64,000 bases of DNA, from positions 2,294,001 through 2,358,000 of the forward strand of contig NZ_CP110395.1 of NCBI RefSeq assembly GCF_029910215.1, given 5' to 3'. The number at the start of each line of letters is the position of its first letter. The stretch's first letter is position 1. Positions 15,718 through 23,960 of the stretch are shown piece after piece. This stretch comes from Paraburkholderia sp. D15. GTDB lineage: Bacteria; Pseudomonadota; Gammaproteobacteria; Burkholderiales; Burkholderiaceae. Below the pieces are notes generated by a model that ran no database searches, was not told where the DNA came from, and saw nothing but the letters and a program-made list of their open reading frames with translations. Both the position numbers and the translations under genes were made by a program.

Positions 15718-16926
15718 TTAAACCGCCATCGGCAGACGCGCGACGAAACGCGTGCCGTCCTGCGCCGACGACTGCACCTCGAGCGTGCCGCCATGCGCGG
15801 AGACGATCTGCTTGCAGATATAGAGCCCCAGCCCGAGGCCGCCGCCCGGCTTGCTGGTGGCCGGCCGCCAGTACGGTTCGAAGACTCTCGCCAGCACCTC
15901 CGGCGCGATTTCCTCGCCGCCGTTCACCACGCTCAACACCAGCTCCGCGCCTTCGATGCGGGCCAGCACGCGCACCGGGAACGCCGCCGCGCCGTGCGTC
16001 ACGGCATTGCCGACCAGGTTCGACAGCAGTTGCTGCACGCGCGTGCGGTCGCAGCGCACCCGCGCGCCGATCGCGATGTCGTCGGCCAGCAGCCGGTCGG
16101 GGTGGGCCTCGCGCAGTTCCGCGACCACCATCCGCAGCGCGGTGTCGAGATCGTCGACCTCGTCGATCGACACGCCGATGCCCGAGCCGAGCCGGCCGCG
16201 CGCGAAGTCCATCACGTCGTCGATCAGCCGCGCCATGCGCAGCGTGGTGGCTTTCAGGCGCAGGCCGATCTTCACGAGATCCGGTTCGTGTTTGCGCAGC
16301 GCCAGCAATTCAGCCGTCGCGCTGACCGCCGAGAGCGGATTGCGCAGATCGTGGCCGAGCACCGCGATGAACTGCTCGCGCAGGCTCGCCGTTTCGCGCT
16401 CGTTGAAGAGCGCGGTCCGCACCGCCTGATGGCGCCCTTCGCTCGCGAGCTGCAGCGCGATCAGGTCCGCGAACCCTTCGAACATGCTGAGCGTGCGCGG
16501 GTTCGACACTTCGGCGGGCTTCGGGTCGATCGCGCAGAGATTACCGAAATAGCTGCCGTCGGGAAGAATGATCGGCACGGAAATATAACTGCCGAGGTTG
16601 TAGATTCGCGCGGTGTGATGGCCGCGATACACGGGATCGTCGCTGAAATTGTCGATCACGATCGTGGCCCGCGCCGCGCGCGATTCGAAACACAGCGTGG
16701 TGCGCAGATCGAGCTGACCGCCGGCCGCGAGACCGAAGGCGACGTCGTCCTGTACCGCGCAGGCGGTCCAGCTCTGGCCGGTGACGCGGGCCACGGCCGC
16801 GAAGCCCATCCCCGTGTTCCGGCAGATGAGGCGCAGGATCGCGGGCACGGCGTCGATCCGTTGGACTGCTTCGATATCGCGCGCGATTTGCGCTTCTTCG
16901 CCGTTGCCGGCCGGTAAATTGTTCAT
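15718..16926 (-). CDS. GAF-domain sensor histidine kinase
   Basis: Soluble hybrid-free histidine kinase of 402 residues from ATG 16926 (a GTG at 16995 would add 23 residues). The N-terminal GAF domain occupies about residues 25-165, with LCAIDPKPAEV typical of the light/redox GAF subclass. HisKA has VLGHDLRNPLSA with the phospho-accepting His near 189. HATPase_c shows NLVGNAVTHG (N box) and GGGLGLGLYI (G2 box). No membrane segment, so the signal is cytoplasmic. It is divergent from a single-domain response regulator 151 bp away, the likely partner or a co-regulated component. The ligand is unknown. Confidence 0.9.
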   Translation of the reverse strand: MNNLPAGNGEEAQIARDIEAVQRIDAVPAILRLICRNTGMGFAAVARVTGQSWTACAVQDDVAFGLAAGGQLDLRTTLCFESRAARATIVIDNFSDDPVYRGHHTARIYNLGSYISVPIILPDGSYFGNLCAIDPKPAEVSNPRTLSMFEGFADLIALQLASEGRHQAVRTALFNERETASLREQFIAVLGHDLRNPLSAVSATAELLALRKHEPDLVKIGLRLKATTLRMARLIDDVMDFARGRLGSGIGVSIDEVDDLDTALRMVVAELREAHPDRLLADDIAIGARVRCDRTRVQQLLSNLVGNAVTHGAAAFPVRVLARIEGAELVLSVVNGGEEIAPEVLARVFEPYWRPATSKPGGGLGLGLYICKQIVSAHGGTLEVQSSAQDGTRFVARLPMAV

Positions 16927-17077
16927 CGGGAGACGGTGCCGGAAGCCTTGCGCGCTGGTTGGGGAGGTGAAACGGCGGGGGGCGATGGATGACACGATTC
17001 TATCGGGACTTCGAATTGCTCACTACCAGGTATATCGATGCATTGAGATAGCAAACACATATAAAGGGGGAAGTCCG

Positions 17078-17458
17078 ATGCCTACCCGACAAGCAGCCCG
17101 CCTGCTGATCGCCGACGACGATGCCGATCTGCTCGCCGCGTACGCACTCTATTTCGCCGAGCAGGGCTTCGACATACGTACCGCGCGCGACGGTCTGGAT
17201 GCGTTCGCGCAGTATTGCGCGTGGCATCCGGACGCCGCGCTGCTGGATGTCGAGATGCCGCGCCTGGACGGCCGTGCGTTGGCGCGACGCATTCGCTACG
17301 TCGGCGACGTGCCCGCGCCGACGCTAGTCGCGGTCAGCGGACTCGAACGCGCGGAGGAAAGAAGCGCATCGCTGCGCTCGGGCTTCGATCACCATTTCGT
17401 GAAGCCCGCGCCGATGCAGGTGATCCTCGCGGTGTTGAACGGGAGCGCGCGGCATTAA
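17078..17458 (+). CDS. Single-domain response regulator (receiver)
   Basis: CheY-like receiver of 126 residues without an output domain. Acidic pocket D13-D15, phospho-acceptor D57 in ALLDVEMP, conserved Ser87 and Lys109 (HHFVKPAP) are all present. ATG 17078 is set by AGGGGGAA eight bases upstream. Divergently placed from the GAF kinase, suggesting a phosphorelay with an unlinked output. Ends close to the convergent MOSC gene. Confidence 0.9.
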   Translation: MPTRQAARLLIADDDADLLAAYALYFAEQGFDIRTARDGLDAFAQYCAWHPDAALLDVEMPRLDGRALARRIRYVGDVPAPTLVAVSGLERAEERSASLRSGFDHHFVKPAPMQVILAVLNGSARH

Positions 17459-17537
17459 AGGTGGCTTATGTGCCCAACCCAAAGCACGGCGACCGCGCCG
17501 CCCGCATGACGGCGCCTGATCGCCGAAGCGGCGTCGA

Positions 17538-18434
17538 TCAATCGCCGAAGCCCAGCTCCGCTTCGACCGTCTGGCCAACCCGCAGCCACGCGCCGGCGCC
17601 GCTCGCGACCAGCGCGTTATTGCCGAACGTGATCGCGCCGTTGCGCTGCGCGTTCGCGCGGTAGGTGCTCATGGTGTCGGTCGGTTCGTTCGGCCAGTCT
17701 GGATTGGGCGCGCCGGTCGCCTGATCGATGGTCGGCATCGGGCAGCGCGAACAGGTCTTGACCAGTTGCAGGCGCACCGCTTCGCCGGCTGGACCGGCAT
17801 CTGCACTGCCGGTAGCTTCGACGCTCAGCGTCTCCACATAGTCTTCCTCGTAGGCATCGAGCCCGCTCACCACCACGTTGGGACGGAAGCGGTCCATCGG
17901 AATGGCCGGCGCGCCCTTGCCGTTCAGACGCTGGTTGAGGTCGTCGAGCGAGGCCTGGCCGAGCACCAGCAATGGAAAACCGTCGGCGAAGAAGGTGGTT
18001 GCGCCGCCGGTGCTCGCGGTGTAGTCGGGATCGACGATCCGCTGCTGCGCGGGATCGAAACGCAGCAGCCGCGCCGGCACGCCGATGAAGCGGGAGAACC
18101 ACGCGGCGCTTTCTTCGCCGGTGTCGAGCCCCTGCACCACGTCGCCCCACACCTGCGCGCGCCGTGCGGCGGCCGGCGCGAGCCGCGCGGCATCCAGCGG
18201 CGTGCGCAACTCGCTCATGCCGGGCGCCGAGATCACGAGGTCGTCGCCGTCGAACGCGACCTTGATCAGCGCCATGCGCGGATGCACGCGCTGCGTGAGC
18301 ATCGCGCCCGACGGGTCGGCGAGCATCCAGCATCGATCGTATTCGAGGCCGGTCGCGAACAGGCGCGCTTGGTTCAGCGCGATGCCCGCGCAGGATTTGA
18401 TCGGATAGACGAAAAGCTCGCTGATGGTCGGCAT
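17538..18434 (-). CDS. MOSC domain-containing protein (YcbX/mARC-like)
   Basis: A 298-residue protein with the MOSC_N beta-barrel at the start (ISELFVYPIKSCAGIAL) and the MOSC domain in the second half. KTCSRCPMPTID near residue 245 contains the Cys that ligates molybdenum in YcbX and mARC enzymes, and FRPNVVVSG precedes it. Such proteins bind sulfur-ligated Moco and reduce N-hydroxylated compounds; unlike E. coli YcbX there is no C-terminal [2Fe-2S] ferredoxin domain, so an external electron donor is required. ATG 18434 is chosen since the upstream extension is not conserved-looking. Confidence 0.88.
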   Translation of the reverse strand: MPTISELFVYPIKSCAGIALNQARLFATGLEYDRCWMLADPSGAMLTQRVHPRMALIKVAFDGDDLVISAPGMSELRTPLDAARLAPAAARRAQVWGDVVQGLDTGEESAAWFSRFIGVPARLLRFDPAQQRIVDPDYTASTGGATTFFADGFPLLVLGQASLDDLNQRLNGKGAPAIPMDRFRPNVVVSGLDAYEEDYVETLSVEATGSADAGPAGEAVRLQLVKTCSRCPMPTIDQATGAPNPDWPNEPTDTMSTYRANAQRNGAITFGNNALVASGAGAWLRVGQTVEAELGFGD

Positions 18435-18575
18435 GATGTGAAGGCGCGTGGGGCCGCGCGAATGGGCTGAACGTGGGCTGAAACCAAGGCTCGATTGTAA
18501 GGCGCGTCGCCGGTCCACGCGCGCAATACGATAGACGTGTCCGTATAACCGTAGGTCCGCGCCGCCCACGCGCGG

Positions 18576-19343
18576 TTAGTCCCAGCCCTCCAGCCTGAGC
18601 GTGGCGCGCACGAGCCGCTGCTCTTCCTGTTCGATTTCCCGCAGGTTCTCGCACACGCTCTGGATATGCTCGGCCGCCGCCTTGCGCGCCTGCTCGGGCA
18701 GCTTGCCGGTGACCGCGTTATAGAGCCGCGCATGCTGCCGGTCGATCACCTTCTTCTGCGGCTCGCGGTGATACAGATTGTTGACCGACGCGAACACCGA
18801 ACTCAGCAGCAGATCGGTCAGCGTGCTCAGCGTATGCACGAGCACCGGGTTATGCGACGCCTCGCAGATCGCCAGATGGAACGCGTGATCGAGCCGCGCA
18901 TGCGCCGACGCGCTGGTTTCCTTGCCCTGCGCGGCGAGCATCGCCTCGTAGCGGCGCGTGATCAGCGCGTAGTCGGCGCTGGTGCCGCGCAGCGCCGCGA
19001 GCCGCGCGGATTCCGCTTCCAGCATGCCGCGCACTTCGAACAGATCGTAGAGCGTGCGCGGCTGGGAGCCGAGCAGATGCATCAGCGGCGTGAGCGCGGG
19101 CTGAGCCGTGAGGCTCGCGACGAACGAGCCCCTGCCGTGCGCCGTCTCGATGATGCCGCGCGCCCGCAGTAGCTTCAGCCCTTCGCGCAGCGCGGTACGC
19201 GACACGCCGAGCTTGTCGGTGAGACGCCGTTCGGACGGCAGCGCCTGGCCCGTCTTCAGCACGCCGTCGACGATCAGCCGCTCGATCCGTTCGGCGACGA
19301 CGTCCGCGACTTGCCGCGTGTTGTCCTGTTCCGTTGTCTGCAT
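18576..19343 (-). CDS. glcC: FadR/GntR-type regulator of the glc operon
   Basis: GntR-family FadR-subfamily repressor/activator of 255 residues. Winged helix at residues 10-80 (LPSERRLTDKLGVSRTALRE, GRGSFVA wing), followed by the all-helical FCD effector domain with the metal-binding Asp/His pattern (ARLDHAFHLAICEASHN). It is divergent from glcD; two perfect TGGT-N3-ACCA operators lie between, one 14 bp from its own start, implying autoregulation. Glycolate or glyoxylate is the expected effector by analogy with GlcC. ATG 19343 chosen; a 33-residue extension from 19442 would cross the operator. Confidence 0.85.
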   Translation of the reverse strand: MQTTEQDNTRQVADVVAERIERLIVDGVLKTGQALPSERRLTDKLGVSRTALREGLKLLRARGIIETAHGRGSFVASLTAQPALTPLMHLLGSQPRTLYDLFEVRGMLEAESARLAALRGTSADYALITRRYEAMLAAQGKETSASAHARLDHAFHLAICEASHNPVLVHTLSTLTDLLLSSVFASVNNLYHREPQKKVIDRQHARLYNAVTGKLPEQARKAAAEHIQSVCENLREIEQEEQRLVRATLRLEGWD

Positions 19344-19356
19344 CGCGTGAATCCAC

Positions 19357-19367
19357 TGGTATGACCA
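19357..19367. promoter_or_regulatory. FadR-family operator, glcC side
   Basis: TGGTATGACCA, a perfect TGGT-N3-ACCA dyad within ACTGGTATGACCACT, immediately upstream of the glcC start. Matches the TNGTNNNACNA pattern of FadR-type GntR operators. Confidence 0.72.
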
Positions 19368-19465
19368 CTTTTTGACTTTACCACGCGCGACTTCAGAATC
19401 GACGCTCCGAACCCATTGCATCGGCCTTTCAGCCTGATTCAAATCAAACCACGTCGATCAAAAAC

Positions 19466-19476
19466 TGGTACGACCA
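19466..19476. promoter_or_regulatory. FadR-family operator, glcD side
   Basis: TGGTACGACCA, second copy of the TGGT-N3-ACCA dyad in ACTGGTACGACCACT, 109 bp from the first and about 120 bp upstream of glcD. The shared flanks support one regulator binding both sites. Confidence 0.72.
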
Positions 19477-19595
19477 CTATCCCGAGCCGTCGACAGCCCT
19501 CCCCGCAGCCGCAACAATTCCGCCTGAGACGCGCTCGCGCGCCCGTGCCCACGGGACTTCCGCCAGATCCGGCGCGGCTTCGAGGAGACTTCCCC

Positions 19596-21095
19596 ATGAG
19601 CTATCACTACGACGAAAGCGTCGACGGCGCGCTCGCGACGCACGACAAAACCGTGGTCGTCGCGCGCCTGCGGGCGCTGCTGCCCGACCTGCAACTGCTG
19701 CACGAGCGCGAAGAACTGAAACCGTTCGAATGCGACGGCCTCGCCGCCTACCGCGCGACGCCGATGCTGGTCGCGCTGCCCGAGCGCGTCGAGCAGGTCC
19801 AGACGCTACTGAAATTCGCCGACGCGCAGCGCATCCCGGTCGTCGCGCGCGGCGCGGGCACCGGGCTGTCGGGCGGCGCGCTGCCGCTGGAAAAAGGCAT
19901 CCTGCTGGTGATGGCGCGCTTCAACCGGATTCTCGACGTGGACCCCGAAGCCGGCACCGCGCGCGTGCAACCCGGCGTGCGCAATCTCGCGATCTCGCAG
20001 GCCGCCGCGCCGCACGGGCTGTACTACGCGCCGGACCCGTCGTCGCAGATCGCCTGCTCGATCGGCGGCAACGTCGCGGAAAACGCCGGCGGCGTGCATT
20101 GCCTGAAGTACGGGCTGACGGTCAACAACATCCTCAAGCTGGAGATTCTGACCATCGACGGCGAGCGGCTCACGCTCGGCGCCGACGCGCTCGATTCGCC
20201 CGGCTTCGATCTGCTCGCGTTGCTCACGGGCTCGGAGGGCATGCTCGGCATCGTCACCGAAGTCACGGTCAAGCTGCTCACCAAACCGCCGTGCGCGAAG
20301 GTGCTGCTCGCGAGTTTCGACGACATCGGACAGGCCGGCGCGGCGGTGGCGCGCATCATCGGCGCGGGCGTGATTCCCGGCGGCCTCGAAATGATGGACC
20401 AGCTCGCGACCCGCGCGGCCGAGGACTTCATCCACGCGGGCTATCCGGTCGATGCCGCCGCGATCCTGCTGTGCGAAGTGGACGGCGTGGAAAGCGACGT
20501 CGACGAGGACGTCGCCTGCGTGGAGCGCCTGCTGCGCGAAGCCGGCGCGAGCGAGATCCGCATCGCCCGCGACGAAGCCGAGCGGCAGCGTTTCTGGGCC
20601 GGCCGCAAGAACGCGTTTCCCGCCGTGGGCCGCGTGTCGCCCGACTACTACTGCATGGACGGCACGATTCCGCGCCGCGAATTGCCGCGCGTGCTGACGG
20701 GCATCGAAGCGCTATCGGCGCAATACGGTCTGCGGGTCGCCAACGTGTTCCACGCGGGCGACGGCAACCTGCATCCGCTGATCCTGTTCGATGCGAACGC
20801 GCCCGGCGAGACCGAACGCGCGGAAGCGCTCGGCGCGCGGATTCTCGAGCTGTGCGTCGCGGTGGGCGGCAGCATCACCGGCGAACACGGCGTGGGCCGC
20901 GAAAAAATCAACCAGATGTGCGTGCAGTTCAATCACGACGAACTGCGCTTCTTCCACGCGCTGAAGGCCGCCTTCGATCCGAACGGCCTGCTCAATCCCG
21001 GCAAGAACGTGCCGACCCTGCACCGTTGCGCCGAATTCGGCGCGATGCACATCCACCACGGCGCGCTGCCGTTTCCCGAACTGGAGCGTTTCTGA
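19596..21095 (+). CDS. glcD: Glycolate oxidase subunit GlcD (FAD-linked)
   Basis: FAD-dependent subunit of membrane-associated glycolate dehydrogenase, oxidising glycolate to glyoxylate; 499 residues. The PCMH-type FAD domain shows RGAGTGLSGGALP and GSEGMLGIVTEVTVKLL; the C-terminal FAD-oxidase domain includes HAGDGNLHP and GEHGVGREKI. ATG 19596 follows GAGGAGA. Its stop overlaps the glcE start in TGATG. First gene of glcDEFG-glcB, under the GlcC-like regulator. Confidence 0.97.
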   Translation: MSYHYDESVDGALATHDKTVVVARLRALLPDLQLLHEREELKPFECDGLAAYRATPMLVALPERVEQVQTLLKFADAQRIPVVARGAGTGLSGGALPLEKGILLVMARFNRILDVDPEAGTARVQPGVRNLAISQAAAPHGLYYAPDPSSQIACSIGGNVAENAGGVHCLKYGLTVNNILKLEILTIDGERLTLGADALDSPGFDLLALLTGSEGMLGIVTEVTVKLLTKPPCAKVLLASFDDIGQAGAAVARIIGAGVIPGGLEMMDQLATRAAEDFIHAGYPVDAAAILLCEVDGVESDVDEDVACVERLLREAGASEIRIARDEAERQRFWAGRKNAFPAVGRVSPDYYCMDGTIPRRELPRVLTGIEALSAQYGLRVANVFHAGDGNLHPLILFDANAPGETERAEALGARILELCVAVGGSITGEHGVGREKINQMCVQFNHDELRFFHALKAAFDPNGLLNPGKNVPTLHRCAEFGAMHIHHGALPFPELERF

Positions 21096-22162
21096 TGCAC
21101 CACGATCCGTTTTCCCTCGACGACAGCGAACGGCTCGTCGCCGAAGTCGCGCAGGCGCTGCGCGACGGCACGCCGTTGCGGATTCGCGGCGGCGACAGCA
21201 AGGCCTTCCTCGGCCGCGCGGTGCAAGGCGTGCCGCTCGATACGCGCTCGCATCGCGGCGTGATCAGCTACGACCCGACCGAGCTCGTGATCACCGCGCG
21301 CGCCGGCACGCCGCTCGTCGAACTGAACGCCGCGCTCGACGCGGCCGGCCAGATGCTGCCGTGCGAGCCGCCCGACTGCGACGGCGCGGCGAGCGTCGGC
21401 GGAATGGTCGCGACCGGACTCGCCGGGCCGCGCCGGCCGTGGTCGGGCGCGGTGCGCGACTTCGTGCTCGGCTGCCGCGTGATTACCGGCGACGCGAAAC
21501 ATCTGCGCTTCGGCGGCGAGGTGATGAAGAACGTCGCGGGCTACGACGTGTCGCGGCTGCTCGCGGGCAGCTTCGGTTGTCTCGGCGTGCTCACCGAGGT
21601 CTCGCTGAAGGTGCTGCCCAGGCCGCGCGCGGCGGCCAGTCTCGCGCTCGAACTCGGCGCGGACGACGCGCTGCGCGAATTGTCGGCCTGGCGGCGGGCG
21701 GTGTTGCCGGCCACGGCCGCGTGCTACGTCGACGGCCGGCTGCATGTGCGGCTCGAAGGCGGGGTGGGGTCGGTCGGGTCGGCGGTGCAACGCATCGGCG
21801 GCGACCCACTCGACGCGCGCTTCTGGGACGATCTGCGCGAACGGCGCCTGGCGTTTTTCCACGACGCGCGTCCGCTGTGGCGTCTGTCGCTGCCGAACGC
21901 GACACCGTGGGTCGCGCTGCCCGGCGACACGCTGCTCGACTGGGCCGGCGCGCAACGCTGGCTGAAAACCGATGCGCCCGGGGCCACGCTGCGACAACTC
22001 GCCCACGCGGCCGGCGGCCACGCGACCTGCTTCACGCCAGGCGCGGATGCCGAGCCGTTCACCCCGCTGCCGCCCGCATTGCTGCGTTTTCACCAGCAAC
22101 TGAAGCAACGGCTCGACCCGCGCGGTCTCTTCAACCCCGGCCGCCTCTACGCCGGCCTGTGA
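21095..22162 (+). CDS. glcE: Glycolate oxidase subunit GlcE
   Basis: Second flavin-domain subunit of glycolate dehydrogenase, 355 residues. It has a PCMH FAD-binding fold like GlcD (LRIRGGDSKAFLG, ASVGGMVATGLAGPRRPW, GGEVMKNVAGYDVSRLLAG) but a shorter cap, and ends with the family motif KQRLDPRGLFNPGRL. Coupled to glcD through a one-base TGATG overlap. Required with GlcD and GlcF for activity in the E. coli enzyme. Confidence 0.96.
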   Translation: MHHDPFSLDDSERLVAEVAQALRDGTPLRIRGGDSKAFLGRAVQGVPLDTRSHRGVISYDPTELVITARAGTPLVELNAALDAAGQMLPCEPPDCDGAASVGGMVATGLAGPRRPWSGAVRDFVLGCRVITGDAKHLRFGGEVMKNVAGYDVSRLLAGSFGCLGVLTEVSLKVLPRPRAAASLALELGADDALRELSAWRRAVLPATAACYVDGRLHVRLEGGVGSVGSAVQRIGGDPLDARFWDDLRERRLAFFHDARPLWRLSLPNATPWVALPGDTLLDWAGAQRWLKTDAPGATLRQLAHAAGGHATCFTPGADAEPFTPLPPALLRFHQQLKQRLDPRGLFNPGRLYAGL

Positions 22163-22184
22163 CGCACGCAAGGCACACGACATC

Positions 22185-23441
22185 ATGCAAACCAATCTCA
22201 GCGACGCGGCCCAAACCCTGGCTCGCGCGGACGAAGCCGAACAGATCCTGCGTTCCTGCGTGCACTGCGGCTTCTGCAACGCGACCTGCCCGACCTACCA
22301 GCTGCTCGGCAACGAACTCGACGGCCCGCGCGGGCGCATCTACCTGATCAAGCAGATGCTCGAAGGCGAGCCGGTCACGCGTCAAACCCAGTTGCACCTC
22401 GACCGCTGCCTGAGTTGCCGCAACTGCGAGACCACCTGCCCGTCGGGTGTCACCTACCATGCGCTGCTCGACATCGGCCGCGCGGAAGTCGAGCGGCAGG
22501 TCGGCCGGCCGGCCGCCGAACGCCTGCTGCGCGAGGGTTTGCGCCAGGTGATTCCGCGTTCCGCGGTGTTCGGCGCGCTGCTGGCAAGCGGCCAGAGCCT
22601 GCGCCGGTTTGTTCCAGGCGCCCTGGGACGTAAAATCCCCAGGCGTGCCGCCCGTCCGAAGCCGAGGCCGGCGCCGCGGCATCCGCGCACAATGCTGATG
22701 CTTGAAGGCTGCGTGCAACCCACGCTGTCGCCGAACACCAACGCGGCCGCCGCGCGCGTGCTCGACCGGCTGGGCATCAGCATCGTGGATGTCCGCCAGG
22801 CCGGCTGTTGCGGGGCGACCGATTATCATCTGAATGCACAACAGGCAGGCCTCGAACGGGCACGACGCAATATCGACGCGTGGTGGCCCGCCATCGAGGC
22901 CGGCGCCGAAGCCATCGTGCAAACCGCGAGCGGCTGCGGCGCGTTCGTCAAGGAATACGGACATCTGCTGCGCGACGATCCTCGCTATGCGTCAAAAGCG
23001 CAGCGGGTCGCCGGACTGGCGCGAGACCTCGTCGAGGTACTGGCTAACGAGCCGCTCGGCCGGTTGCAGGAGTTACACCAGGAGCCGCAGGCAGGGTCCA
23101 CGTCGTCCGGGCAGGCGCAACGAAAGATCGCTTTTCATTGCCCCTGCACGTTGCAGCATGCGCAGAAGCTGGGCGGCGCGGTCGAATCGGTGCTGCGTCG
23201 ACTCGGCTTCGAGCTGAGCGCGGTGCCGGATTCGCACCTGTGCTGCGGCTCGGCGGGCACGTATTCGATCACCCAGCCCGAGCTGGCGCGCACGTTGCGC
23301 GACCAGCGGCTCGATGCGCTGGAAAGCGGCAAGCCGGAACTGATCGTGACGGCCAATATCGGCTGCCAGACGCATCTGGACGGCGCCGGGCGCACTCCGG
23401 TGCGCCACTGGATAGAACTAGTAGAAGCATCCTTACCATAA
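22185..23441 (+). CDS. glcF: Glycolate oxidase iron-sulfur subunit GlcF
   Basis: 418 residues with two ferredoxin-type clusters at the N-terminus, CVHCGFCNATCP (near 25-36) and CLSCRNCETTCP (near 75-86), followed by two CCG domains (CCGATDYHL and CCGSAGTYS). It passes electrons from the flavin subunits toward the membrane quinone pool. A 22-nt gap separates it from glcE. A Arg/Pro-rich segment (KIPRRAARPKPRPAPRHP) around residue 150 is an insertion of low complexity typical of high-GC relatives. Confidence 0.97.
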   Translation: MQTNLSDAAQTLARADEAEQILRSCVHCGFCNATCPTYQLLGNELDGPRGRIYLIKQMLEGEPVTRQTQLHLDRCLSCRNCETTCPSGVTYHALLDIGRAEVERQVGRPAAERLLREGLRQVIPRSAVFGALLASGQSLRRFVPGALGRKIPRRAARPKPRPAPRHPRTMLMLEGCVQPTLSPNTNAAAARVLDRLGISIVDVRQAGCCGATDYHLNAQQAGLERARRNIDAWWPAIEAGAEAIVQTASGCGAFVKEYGHLLRDDPRYASKAQRVAGLARDLVEVLANEPLGRLQELHQEPQAGSTSSGQAQRKIAFHCPCTLQHAQKLGGAVESVLRRLGFELSAVPDSHLCCGSAGTYSITQPELARTLRDQRLDALESGKPELIVTANIGCQTHLDGAGRTPVRHWIELVEASLP

Positions 23442-23461
23442 CCCGAGACAGGAAATTCATT

Positions 23462-23866
23462 ATGCTGAGCAAACCCGTGTTGACCGTAGCCGAAACGACC
23501 CGTGTACTCGACGCCGCCCGCGCGGAAGCCGAGAAGAACCAGTGGGCCGTCGCCATCGTGGTCGTCGACGATGGCGGCCATCAACTCGGCATGCTGCGTC
23601 TGGATGGCTGTGCGCCCGCCAGTTCGTACATCGCGACCGAAAAGGCCCGCACTTCGGCGCTCGGCCGCCGTGAAACCAAGGTATACGAAGACATGATCAA
23701 CAACGGCCGCACCGCATTTCTGAGCGCGCCGCTGCTGGGCACGCTGGAAGGCGGCGTGCCGGTGATCGTCGACGGCCAGGTGGTCGGCGCGGTCGGCGTG
23801 TCGGGTGTCAAGCCGGATCAGGACGCGCAGGTCGCCAAGGCCGGCGTCGCGGCACTGGCGGCTTAA
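23462..23866 (+). CDS. glcG: GlcG/HbpS-like heme-binding protein
   Basis: A 134-residue GlcG/HbpS (DUF336) protein. The fold signature is visible in [33 protein letters not shown] and the glycine-rich [23 protein letters not shown]. Members bind heme or small acids; in glc operons the exact role is unclear. It lies 20 nt after glcF and before glcB, co-transcribed with them. Confidence 0.93.
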   Translation: MLSKPVLTVAETTRVLDAARAEAEKNQWAVAIVVVDDGGHQLGMLRLDGCAPASSYIATEKARTSALGRRETKVYEDMINNGRTAFLSAPLLGTLEGGVPVIVDGQVVGAVGVSGVKPDQDAQVAKAGVAALAA

Positions 23867-23960
23867 GAACGCAGCACCTCAGTTCGCAACATTAACAAGC
23901 AGTAACCCAACGCGGGCCGATGCCCCCTCATCGGCCCCATTCAGACAGATGGAGCAGTCG

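Noticed and set aside
15374..15721. 115-aa plus-strand frame upstream of nirB
   Set aside because: Lies over the NtrC site, sigma-54 promoter and attenuator of nirB; no family resemblance or ribosome site.
17517..17540. TGATCGCCG...CGATCA dyad between response regulator and MOSC gene as terminator
   Set aside because: Stem is interrupted by a bulge and there is no U-tract on either strand.
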